Positions 23,757 to 31,766 of a DNA stretch of 64,000 bases are shown piece by piece. Below the pieces are notes generated by a model. It saw only the letters and a program-made list of their open reading frames with translations. It was not told the DNA's origin and searched no databases. Position 1 is the first letter of the stretch, and each line of letters opens with the position of its first letter. The stretch comes from Deltaproteobacteria bacterium (GTDB lineage: Bacteria; Myxococcota; JACPTQ01). The position numbers were made by a program, and so were the translations under genes. Where the stretch lies: NCBI GenBank assembly GCA_016192705.1, contig JACPTQ010000017.1, forward strand, positions 124,001-188,000, given 5' to 3'.

Positions 23757-26573
23757 GTGAGGTTCCATATCGACAATAGAATCGTAAATCCGAGCGTCGC
23801 GTGGAGAGCAGCGGCGATTGCGTTGCTGGTTGTGGCCGGGTGCCGCGCGGAGGGGTCGAGTGGGCGAATCGTCGTTCACGCGAGCGAGGCGCTTCACGCG
23901 GGGGTGAAGCTCGCGGTTGACGATCTTGTCGCGGACTTCGGGCGCATTTCGGGGCGCGCGGTCGAGCGTGTCGCGGGGCCGGCTGCGAGATGCGTGCGTG
24001 GCGAGTCCCACATCGAGGTTCAGGGGATCGTTCCCGAGCGCGAGGGCGGCGAGGCGCTTCATGCGCAGGCGTACGAAATCGCGGAGGAGCGGTGTGGCGA
24101 TGGCGGACGGCGCGTGATGCTGCGCGGCGGCGGGCTCCTTTCGGCGCAGTGGGCGGTTTACGATTTGTTGCAGCGGCTCGGGGTTCGTTACTTTCACCCC
24201 GAGCAAACGGTTTACCCGAAAGTGATCGCGTGGCCGGCCGAACCGATTCGCGTCGTCGAGCGCCCCGCGTTCCAACAGCGCTATCTTCATGCGCATCGCA
24301 CGCATCCGATTGAACTCGTGGCGCCGCTGGGTGCGCACGGGCTCGATATGGCTGGGTATCAGCGTCGGTGGATCGATTGGAACGTGAAGATGCGCCAGTC
24401 GAGTGTCGATGGCACCGACGAGACATACATCGGGGACTATCGCAATGTGCGTGGGTTTCCGTGGGGCGGCGGCTTGAACTTGCTCAACGCACAGCAAGGT
24501 GGGCGCCCGCTTTTGAGTCCCGACGACCGGCGTCCCGAGTCGCAGCAGATTGCCGAGGCGATCGACCGCCAGATGCGGCCGCGCGACGGGTTTCCGCCAC
24601 CCTCGTCGTTTGGGTTTCAGTTTAATGCGAACGAATTCACGCCGGTCGACGATGTGAAGACGGTCGAGCGGATTCGGTTCATCACGGATTACGTGTCGTC
24701 GAAATATCCGGGCGTCGACATCTACACGATCAACCACGGCACCGCGATGGCGCCGACGCCGAATTTTGGTGTGCGGTTTTTCGACCTTTCGCAGTTCGCG
24801 TCGGGGAATCTTGGCGTCAAGGTTCATACGCTGATGTTCTATGACCTCGAGCGCGCGGCGCCGGTTTATGGCAACACCGATTTTAGTCACATGCTCGCGT
24901 GGCTCAGGCGGGAAGCGGGCAAGCGGCGAATTGTCCATTACCCCGAGTCGAGCTGGTGGCTCACGTTCGATTTGCCGGTGCCGCTTTTCTTGGCGCCGGC
25001 GACGCTTGAGGCGCGGCAGCACGACATCGATTTGGTGCGAGACCTCGTGGTGAGCGATCCGAAGTCGAAGACGGGCGTTTATGGGCACGAGCTTTTTAGT
25101 TCGGGGCAGGAGTGGGGTTACTGGCTCATCGATTACTGCGTTGCGCAGATGGCGTGGGATTTGTCGATGACGCACGCGCGGTGCTTGGACGATTTTTTTG
25201 CGACGATCGAGGGTGGCGACGAAGTGCGCGCGGTGTGGCGCGAGGTCGAGGCGCGGCAGGTCGTCGACATGCGCGACACGGAGATCGTGCGGTTCCTCGT
25301 GGGGAGCGACGACGCGACAGAGACGGCGCTGAAGGCGGGAATCAATTTTCATCCGCTGCCGCCGGCGCCGGGCGACGTGCTGGCTTGGGACGATGCGAAG
25401 GTCGCCGAGCTTGAGCGACGAAGTCTCGCGCCGCTTCGCACGATGGCGGCCGACTACGCGCGATGGACAGCGCGAATCGACGCGATTCTTGAGCGTCAAT
25501 CGGCGAGTCAGGCGTCGTGGGTTCGCGAGATTCGCGACGGGCTCAAGGTGTTTGGGCTGCGCGCGGCGCATGCGGTCGCGGTTTACGAGACAAGTGTTGC
25601 GCTTCGCGCGGCGCTCAAGGCGCGTGACGATGCGGCGGTGCAGGCTGCGAAAGCGGGGCTCTTGCGGGCGCGGGCGGTGACCGAGGACGCGACGGGCGTC
25701 ATTCGTGCGCGCGAGGCGGACTATCGGTATCCCGCGGCGCTGACGATCGAAGGCGACGAAGCGGGGACGCCAGGCGCGCTGCAGAACCCGACCGTTTACC
25801 CTTACCGATATCTGTCGCGCACGCATCGCGCCTTTTACTGGACGCGACCGGATGCGCAGCTTGCGGCGCTCTTTGAGCCACGGCCCGCGGGGGTCACGTC
25901 GGAAAAGGGCGTTGTGCGCGTTGGCGCGCCGTTCGATTTGACGGTCACTGCAGACGGCATCTCGCGCGTTGAAGTCGATTGGGGCGACGGAACAACGCCG
26001 GACGCGGCGACGCAACACGCTTTTTCGCGGCAAGGATTTTTCACGTGGCGCGCGGCGGTTGACCACGCGCGCGGGCGAATCGATGCGAGTGGAGTCGTGG
26101 CCGCGGTTGCCGAGCGCGTCGTCGTTGCGAAGGGCGCGCTTGCGATAGTCGAACCTGCGGGCGCGTCGGCGATTGGAAGCTCGCTCCCGGGATTCGAAGT
26201 CGGGCTGGGCGACGATGGAGCGTCCTTTATGGCGGTGCGCCCACTCGAGCGCGGTGTGGCGGTTGAGCGTCGCGCGCGAACGGGAACGACGAGTGCGGCT
26301 GACGATCTCGCGTTGCCGCTCGGAGCGAATGGAAGCGTGACGATCTTCGGAGCGACGCTTGAGGTCGCCGATGCGGATGCGGCGGGCGCCCGAAAAGTGA
26401 CCGTGCGCGGGAAATTGTCGACCGACGAAATCGTCGCGCTCCTTGTGCGAGTCGGCGGATTTGACGCAGTGGGCGCCAAGCGAACCATTGCGCTACTTCT
26501 TGGGTATACGCCCGAAACTCTCCCCGCGCAGATCGACGTCGTCGCCGAGGGCCCGGGTCGCGCTGAGGATTGA
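23757..26573 (+). CDS. DUF4838-type lipoprotein (glycoside-hydrolase-like)
   Basis: 938 residues from GTG 23757, chosen because GGGAGG lies 6 nt upstream; the frame is open to 23718. Lipobox V-V-A-G-C at about residue 29. The N-terminal part (GRIVVHASEALHAGVKLAVD, RVMLRGGGLLSAQWAVYDLL, RYFHPEQTVYP) matches the alpha-glucuronidase/hexosaminidase N-terminal fold found before DUF4838. The large central region (about 190-600; GFQFNANEF, HYPESSWWLTFDLPVPLF) is DUF4838-like. Near 760-800 a PKD-like sandwich occurs (EVDWGDGTTPDAATQHAF). Suggests action on polysaccharide or glycoprotein at the cell surface; the catalytic residues are not established. Confidence 0.8.
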   Translation: MRFHIDNRIVNPSVAWRAAAIALLVVAGCRAEGSSGRIVVHASEALHAGVKLAVDDLVADFGRISGRAVERVAGPAARCVRGESHIEVQGIVPEREGGEALHAQAYEIAEERCGDGGRRVMLRGGGLLSAQWAVYDLLQRLGVRYFHPEQTVYPKVIAWPAEPIRVVERPAFQQRYLHAHRTHPIELVAPLGAHGLDMAGYQRRWIDWNVKMRQSSVDGTDETYIGDYRNVRGFPWGGGLNLLNAQQGGRPLLSPDDRRPESQQIAEAIDRQMRPRDGFPPPSSFGFQFNANEFTPVDDVKTVERIRFITDYVSSKYPGVDIYTINHGTAMAPTPNFGVRFFDLSQFASGNLGVKVHTLMFYDLERAAPVYGNTDFSHMLAWLRREAGKRRIVHYPESSWWLTFDLPVPLFLAPATLEARQHDIDLVRDLVVSDPKSKTGVYGHELFSSGQEWGYWLIDYCVAQMAWDLSMTHARCLDDFFATIEGGDEVRAVWREVEARQVVDMRDTEIVRFLVGSDDATETALKAGINFHPLPPAPGDVLAWDDAKVAELERRSLAPLRTMAADYARWTARIDAILERQSASQASWVREIRDGLKVFGLRAAHAVAVYETSVALRAALKARDDAAVQAAKAGLLRARAVTEDATGVIRAREADYRYPAALTIEGDEAGTPGALQNPTVYPYRYLSRTHRAFYWTRPDAQLAALFEPRPAGVTSEKGVVRVGAPFDLTVTADGISRVEVDWGDGTTPDAATQHAFSRQGFFTWRAAVDHARGRIDASGVVAAVAERVVVAKGALAIVEPAGASAIGSSLPGFEVGLGDDGASFMAVRPLERGVAVERRARTGTTSAADDLALPLGANGSVTIFGATLEVADADAAGARKVTVRGKLSTDEIVALLVRVGGFDAVGAKRTIALLLGYTPETLPAQIDVVAEGPGRAED

Positions 26574-26597
26574 TGCGGCATTCCGCGGGCGTCGATT

Positions 26598-27929
26598 TTA
26601 GGTCTTCGCGAAGTTGAACTTCTCGTAAAGCCCTTTGAAGACACCGTGCGGATCGATGCGGGCCTTGAGCGCGCTGTAACGCGGGCGGTTGTAGATTTTC
26701 CAGAAGGTCGCTTCGTCGTAAAAGTTTTTGGCGATGAGCGCCTTCATGCCACGCCATTCAAAAACTTTTTCCTCGAACACCTTGTAGTAGTTGAGGTCGG
26801 GGCGGTTGTTCGCGAGGCCGTAGATCGCGCAGTCGATGTAGAGGAGGTCGTTGGTTTCGGCGACGTAGCGATCGTCGAGCCACGGATACGGCGCGGGGCA
26901 GCGGTAAGGCACGATCCAGAGCGGGTAGAAGTTGACGTCGCGCGCGTACCACGTGTTGAACGCATCCCAGCGGTTTGACGGGATGAAAAGGTCGATGACG
27001 ACGTCGGGGTGCTTTTGGAATTTCAGCAGGGCGCGAAGGCGGCGCGCCCAGTTGAGGACGTTGGTCGAGCCGAGGAGAAGTTTGCCGAAGAGGAAGCGCA
27101 TGAACTTCGTCTCCATGCCGGGGAGCGGCAAGCGGCGCGAGAGCCAGTGGCATTCGGTGTCGTAGCGAAAGAAGTAGTCGGGTGTCGTTAGGAAGTCCTC
27201 GGTGCGCGTTGCGGTGCTCTTGTAAAAGATTTTCAAGAATGTGTAGTCGCTTGTGTGGGGCGCGGTGTCGACGAACGAGCCGAGGCAGAGGACGTGCTTC
27301 GTTTTGCTGTGGATGATGCCGTCGACGAATTCGGTTTTTGGGTCGGCGCAGCGTGCAAGGAGCGCGTCGCGGAAATCTTCAAAGCGCTCGAACGTGACGT
27401 AGTCCATACGCACAAACGGTTTCGCCGGGATGAGTTTGAACGTGAGCTTTGTGAGAATGCCGAGCGTGCCGTACGAGCTGTGCATCATATGAAAGAGTTC
27501 GCCGTCGTGCGTCTGTGAGCAAATGACGATGTCGCCGGTGCCGGTCACGACTTCGTATTCGAGCGCACTGTCATGAAACCCGCCGTGCCGATACGAAAGC
27601 GACTCGACCGAGCACCCCGACACGGCGCCGCCGATGGTGATGGTTTTGAGTTCGGGCACGAGCATCGGAACGAGTCCGTGTTTCAGCGTTTCGCGAACGA
27701 GGTCGACAAACGTGACGCCCGGTTCGGCGACGCACGTGCGCGCGGCCGGGTCGATCGCGAGGATGCTGTTCAAATCGCGGATGCTGACCTTCGGCGCCGA
27801 ATGGCGCGGGTCGTGCGGGTTCGGAACGAAGTGCGAGACGGCGGCCTTCGAGAGCGACACGGTTTCGCGCCGCGCGGTGCGGGCCCGCACATCCGCGGCG
27901 ATGGCTTGTACGCGTTCGTCGTGGGTCAT
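26598..27929 (-). CDS. FAD-linked oxidoreductase of the DHCR24/DIMINUTO type
   Basis: 443 residues, ATG 27929, no clear ribosome site. The PCMH-type FAD-binding domain is visible: RTCVAEPGVTFVDLVRETLK, PELKTITIGGAVSGCSVESL, HDSALEYEVVTGTGDIV and the SSYGTLGILTKLTFKLIP end. The C-terminal part (YTFLKIFYKST, PYPWLDDRYVAETNDLLY, NFYDEATFWKIYNRPRY, GVFKGLYEKF) follows the plan of 24-dehydrocholesterol reductase relatives. In eukaryotes the family reduces a sterol side-chain double bond. Bacterial members may act on sterols, carotenoids or other polyenes; nothing nearby fixes the substrate. Single gene, convergent with the DUF4838 gene. Confidence 0.85.
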   Translation of the reverse strand: MTHDERVQAIAADVRARTARRETVSLSKAAVSHFVPNPHDPRHSAPKVSIRDLNSILAIDPAARTCVAEPGVTFVDLVRETLKHGLVPMLVPELKTITIGGAVSGCSVESLSYRHGGFHDSALEYEVVTGTGDIVICSQTHDGELFHMMHSSYGTLGILTKLTFKLIPAKPFVRMDYVTFERFEDFRDALLARCADPKTEFVDGIIHSKTKHVLCLGSFVDTAPHTSDYTFLKIFYKSTATRTEDFLTTPDYFFRYDTECHWLSRRLPLPGMETKFMRFLFGKLLLGSTNVLNWARRLRALLKFQKHPDVVIDLFIPSNRWDAFNTWYARDVNFYPLWIVPYRCPAPYPWLDDRYVAETNDLLYIDCAIYGLANNRPDLNYYKVFEEKVFEWRGMKALIAKNFYDEATFWKIYNRPRYSALKARIDPHGVFKGLYEKFNFAKT

Positions 27930-28009
27930 AAAGAACGGTTATCGCATTTGCGCGCGCGGCGCCATGGGCGATGGAGGTGCGTTGGATTTGGAGCGAGTCT
28001 GCAAAGCGT

Positions 28010-28762
28010 TCAATACGACGTTTGAAGATTGTTGAGCTGGCCCTGCGGCTGGAATCGCTCAAACCCAGCTTTCTTCACGACGTAACATTTCACCTTGTCG
28101 ATCTTGCAGTGGTACGACCACGCGCATTCAAAGGAGATGCTGAGGCTGTACATCGACACCGACGCGAGCGGTCCGCACGTCGTCTTCTGCCAGACATCTT
28201 TGGCGGTCACCCTGCGCTCACACGAGTCGATGACGCGGCCGTTTTTGTCCCGCGTCCTCATGATCATGTTGAGGTTGCCGCTTGAGTAGGTTTTCTTGTA
28301 CGAAACGCGCGTTTGCGCTTCGCACTGAACCGGGTACCCAGCGGCGACGGCGTCCTTGACCGCCTGGCTCCAGTCGTAGCTGGGGATCGCTTCCTCCATG
28401 GAGAAGAACCCATCGTCGTTGTCGTTGCCGGGGTCGCGGTACGTGATGATGTCAAAGACGTTGCTGTTCAGCGTCGCGTCGTACGCGAAATTGAGGTCGA
28501 TGAACCCGGCCTTCATGACCGCATCGACCCATCCGATGTAGTTTCCGTGCGAGTCGTACCCCAAGTTGGCTTCGGGATTCCCGAGCGTGAACGGAATTTG
28601 CTCGTCGGCGGTCGTGTCGGTTTCGTCCGCGATCGGGTTGGACCTTAACTCTTGGCTGGCGCTCGCTGCGTTGGTGCTCGCATCGTTCGCATTCCCGCAC
28701 GCCGTGGCGACAACGAACGCGAACCCTGCGTATGGCAATGTGTGCGTCAATATCTTCTTCAT
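28010..28762 (-). CDS. Hypothetical Cys-rich lipoprotein
   Basis: 250 residues. Lipobox V-A-T-A-C at residue 22, then a Ser/Ala/Asp spacer ending in QELRSNPIADETDTT. The mature domain has eight Cys residues, most in the C-terminal half (VQCEAQ, SCERR, TTCGPL, FECAWSYHCKIDKVKCYV), suggesting a disulphide-bonded fold. No family recognised. It lies 186 bp downstream of the haem-uptake cluster on the same strand, but that gap makes it uncertain whether it belongs to the operon. Confidence 0.75.
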   Translation of the reverse strand: MKKILTHTLPYAGFAFVVATACGNANDASTNAASASQELRSNPIADETDTTADEQIPFTLGNPEANLGYDSHGNYIGWVDAVMKAGFIDLNFAYDATLNSNVFDIITYRDPGNDNDDGFFSMEEAIPSYDWSQAVKDAVAAGYPVQCEAQTRVSYKKTYSSGNLNMIMRTRDKNGRVIDSCERRVTAKDVWQKTTCGPLASVSMYSLSISFECAWSYHCKIDKVKCYVVKKAGFERFQPQGQLNNLQTSY

Positions 28763-28948
28763 AGGATTGCTCTCCCTTTTTATGATCGAACCCCGTCGAC
28801 GTTGATGGGGTGCAGTCCGTCGTTAATGCAGGGATGGCGCCAGTTTGCGGGCGAGAAACCAGAGGCGAATCAAGGGCAGAGATTGTCGTACATGGTAACG
28901 GCGATTGTCACGACGGGTTCGCGCGACAAGAGCAGATCGCAGACGCGG

Positions 28949-29206
28949 TTAGTTCTTATCGGTGAAAGTGGGTCCCGCGAGGGCGCTGTTGGTGTGGGTG
29001 TGGGCGTCGTTTGTGCGCGCGAGAAGCGCCTGTTGAAGCGTCGCGACGAGAGATTCCGCAGCCGCGGGTTCGAAGCGCAGCGTCATGGGACCGATGGCAA
29101 CGTGAAACATTCCACATGCGCAGTGGTCGACGCGACAGACGGGGCCATCCGCGACGGTCATCCGGTGATGTGTCGGTTGGCGTTCGGTCGAGTGCGGCGG
29201 CTTCAC
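28949..29206 (-). CDS. Small Cys-motif protein downstream of the HmuY-like gene
   Basis: 85 residues if GTG 29206 is used, beginning one nucleotide after the HmuY-like stop; ATG 29161 gives 70 residues. The core reads GPVCRVDHCACGMFHVAIGP and then MTLRFEPAAAESLVATLQQA. The C-x5-C-x-C cluster with nearby His residues could bind metal or haem. I recall similar short unnamed proteins in Myxococcota. There is no signal peptide, so it is probably cytoplasmic. Tight coupling to a haem-binding lipoprotein suggests a role in iron or haem handling. Confidence 0.62.
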   Translation of the reverse strand: MKPPHSTERQPTHHRMTVADGPVCRVDHCACGMFHVAIGPMTLRFEPAAAESLVATLQQALLARTNDAHTHTNSALAGPTFTDKN

Positions 29207-29207
29207 T

Positions 29208-29834
29208 TCACTTCACCGTCCGCGTGCCATTCGGCTGATACGCCCACTTGATCGTCATCTGCCCGCTCGCGTAGTTCACGATCGCGAGCTTCGCGAATTT
29301 CCCGGCGGCCGTGCGAAGGCAATAGACGGCGCCCTTCGATGACACCGCGTGCGTCGCCGCATCGTAGTTGTACCAGGCGTTCAAAATGGCGTTGCCAGAG
29401 AAGTTCCCAGATCCCGGCGGGCCAGGGAGCGGAAGCGAGGCGTCCGCCGTGTATCCCGATTCGGGGCACTCCTCGACCGCGGCGAAGTTGGTCGATGCGG
29501 TGTCGATCGCGCCGGCCTGCCCCATGCCGCTCGTGCCGCTGTTCGTCGCGAACTGCGTTCGACGGAGGCGCAGGTCCCATTCGTTCGACATCGCGGGGTC
29601 GGTGACCGCGACCGTCGCGCCTTTCGTGAAGCTCCAGTAGACCCATTCGGTTGTGCTCGACACACTAAGGACGCTCTCGCCCGTCGTCGCAGCGTTGCTG
29701 CCCGACGCGGGTGGTGTTCCCGGAGGATTACCGCCCGACCCGATCGGTTCCTCTCTGTCTTTCACGCCACAGGAAATTGCACATGCGAGTGCGAGCATCC
29801 CCATTCCCAGTGTCCATAAGCTTTTCGTTGCCAT
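29208..29834 (-). CDS. HmuY-like haem-binding lipoprotein
   Basis: 208 residues, ATG 29834 with GGAGG 5 nt upstream. Lipobox A-I-S-C at residue 22. After a Gly/Pro/Ser linker, the domain shows HmuY family features: TTEWVYWSFTKGATV, EWDLRLRRTQFATNSGTSGM (residues about 86-105), NAWYNYDAATHAVSSKGAVY and a C-terminal strand KLAIVNYASGQMTIKWAY. HmuY takes haem at the cell surface and passes it to a TonB-dependent receptor. The receptor gene lies directly upstream (54 nt), as in known hmuYR loci but in the reverse order, and the operon has a Fur box. Confidence 0.82.
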   Translation of the reverse strand: MATKSLWTLGMGMLALACAISCGVKDREEPIGSGGNPPGTPPASGSNAATTGESVLSVSSTTEWVYWSFTKGATVAVTDPAMSNEWDLRLRRTQFATNSGTSGMGQAGAIDTASTNFAAVEECPESGYTADASLPLPGPPGSGNFSGNAILNAWYNYDAATHAVSSKGAVYCLRTAAGKFAKLAIVNYASGQMTIKWAYQPNGTRTVK

Positions 29835-29888
29835 CTGTTCCTCCTTTGTTCCTTTTCTTGTTGACCGCTATTCTTTTTCAAAGGCTCG

Positions 29889-31667
29889 TTACGGCGTCTT
29901 CATTTCAAGTCCCGCGAGCAGCGTTCGCGGGAACATGGGTCGCCCTTGAAACGTTTCGTAACGGACGTTGAGGAGATTTCCGGCGTTCAAGAACGCGCTG
30001 AATCCACCGGCGATCGCGCGTGACGCGAAGACATCGATGAGCAGGGCGTCGGCGATCTGAGTCGGCTGGCCGCCCATCGTTTAGGTGCCGAACTTCGAGC
30101 CGATGTAACGCGCGGAAAGGCGCGCGGTCGTTTTTTTATCGCCGAAAAAGAGTCCCGCGGTTGCCGAATGTTCGGGTGGGCCGTACGCGACAGGGATTGC
30201 GTCGCCTTCGCGGCGAACGTGGTTGAGCGTATACGACGCGAACGCGCGAAGGCCGCTGATGACTTCTGCCGAGACGTCGAATTCAAGGCCGCGCGACATC
30301 GTACGAAGCGGGCTGTTGCCGTAGGTGCCGGTCGAAGCGTCGATGGTGAATTCGCGGTCGAGCGAGAGGTAGAACCAGGTGGCGCCGAGGGCGAGGCGAT
30401 CGGCAAGGAACGATTGGCGGAAGCCGGCTTCGACGCCTTCGAGCGATTCGCCGCGTAGGCGCGTGCCGGGCGTCACCTCGCCGACGGATGGCCAGCGCGT
30501 GCTCCGCGACCAGCGGGCGGTTGCAACGCCGCCGCGCCACGGGCGGCCGCGCACGGTCGCACTCGGGTTGAAGTCGGGCGGGCCGAGGTCGCTGGCGTCG
30601 GCGCGAACGCCAACGGTTACGTCGATGGGATCGATGGGCGTCGCGGCGTATTCGAGGAACGCGGCGGCCGTGTTGAATGAGCTCAACCCTTGCGGATCGC
30701 GGACTTCGTTGAGCGCGAACTCCGCGCCGGTGGTCACAGATTGTCGCAGCGGAAGTGCGATCGTCGCGTGGGCGCGGCCGCCTTGCTTTGAGCGCTCCTG
30801 CGACGAGATGTCGGGGTGCATCTTGAGACGCAGGAAGTAGTCCTCCATCGAACGAAAGAGCGTCGCGCAGAGCTCGACGCGCTTCCCGAGCGCCTGCGTG
30901 AGCGCGAGGCTCGTGTTCCAAAACCAGCGGTTCCGGTACTCGTCGTCGGCGAACTGTTTTCGCCCTTTTAAAAAGAGCGAGACGAGTCGGAGGTCGGTGC
31001 CGGCCCGCGGGGAGAAGTGCGCGAAGAGCGACGGCGCGATGTCCCAATATGAGCGGTCTTGGTACTTCAGCGTTTCGAGCGGCGGCGTGCGCGCGAGGCC
31101 TGAGAGGTTCGCGCTGTTTGTCATTCCAACGTCGAGTGCGACCCAGAGATTTCGGGCACCGGTCGTACCGCCGAGGTCGGCGCGGTAGGTGCTGAACGAG
31201 CCGCCCGCGGCTTGGGCGCGCGCCGCATGGCGACGCTCGGGGTCGGCCGTCACAAAGCGAATCACGGCGTGGTAGCCGCCAAACCGTGCGGGGAGCGGCG
31301 GCTTCCAAACTTCGACGCGCGTGACTTGGCTGAGCGGGACATCGAGCAGCTCAACGCCCTCGGACGCGGCGTTATTGAGAGGGACGTCGTCGAGAAGGAC
31401 GAGAACGTTGCGCGACGAATCGCGCGGCAGGCCGCGGATGAGAATCCAGTCTTCGGAGGCGGTGTCGCCGCTCGAAAGGAATGTAAGGCCCGCGCGGAGG
31501 GCGAGCGCTTCGGTCACTTCGTAAAACGACGTGCCGTACGTTTGAATTTCACGCGCGCCGATGACGATGTCGGGCGTTCGCGGCGATTCGACGGTCTCCG
31601 CGTGGACGATGCTGCCCCCGGCGATCAAGGGAGCGGTTAACGCGAGGATTCGGAATCCGTTTTTCAT
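29889..31667 (-). pseudogene. TonB-dependent receptor, broken by one in-frame stop
   Basis: From ATG 31667 (GGAGG 4 nt upstream) the frame encodes a signal peptide, a plug domain (TPDIVIGAREIQTYGTSFYE, WILIRGLPRDSSRNVLVLLD, GVELLDVPLSQVTRVEVWKP) and most of a beta-barrel. At 30081-30083 a TAA follows SARYIGSKFGT. The very same frame continues for 62 more codons (MGGQPTQIADALLIDVFASR, FLNAGNLLNVRYETF, PRTLLAGLEM), which are the standard last strands of such receptors. Without the TAA it would be about 591 residues, a normal length. A CAA-to-TAA change is the simplest cause. It may be a true nonsense mutation, a readthrough site or an assembly error. Role: outer-membrane haem or siderophore import. 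Confidence 0.85.
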
Positions 31668-31702
31668 GGCTCCTCCGCAAATAGGCACGACCGTTCGAAA
31701 AC

Positions 31703-31721
31703 GATAGTGATACTAATTATC
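31703..31721. promoter_or_regulatory. Fur box overlapping the TonB-receptor promoter
   Basis: GATAGTGATACTAATTATC matches the 19-bp Fur consensus GATAATGATAATCATTATC at 16 positions. It covers the -10 box of the receptor operon, so ferric-uptake regulator binding would block transcription when iron is plentiful. Confidence 0.85.
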
Positions 31722-31738
31722 AATATCGTAAATGTCAA
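31710..31738 (-). promoter_or_regulatory. Sigma-70 promoter of the haem-uptake operon
   Basis: Minus strand: TTGACA (31733-31738), 17-bp spacer, TAGTAT (31710-31715). Predicted start near 31703, about 35 nt before the ATG at 31667. Confidence 0.72.
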
Positions 31739-31766
31739 GTGGCTTTTGCGATTGTCGCGGTCTCTG

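Noticed and set aside
22519-24426. 635-codon open frame on the minus strand
   Set aside because: Overlaps two well-supported genes on the other strand and has the same Arg/His-rich shadow composition.
23697-26066. 789-codon open frame on the minus strand
   Set aside because: Antisense to the DUF4838 lipoprotein. It is Arg/His/Pro-rich, as expected from the complement of GC-biased codons, with no domain, signal or ribosome site.
28652-29251. 199-codon plus-strand frame
   Set aside because: Spans the intergenic gap and runs antisense to the small Cys-motif gene; composition is shadow-like.
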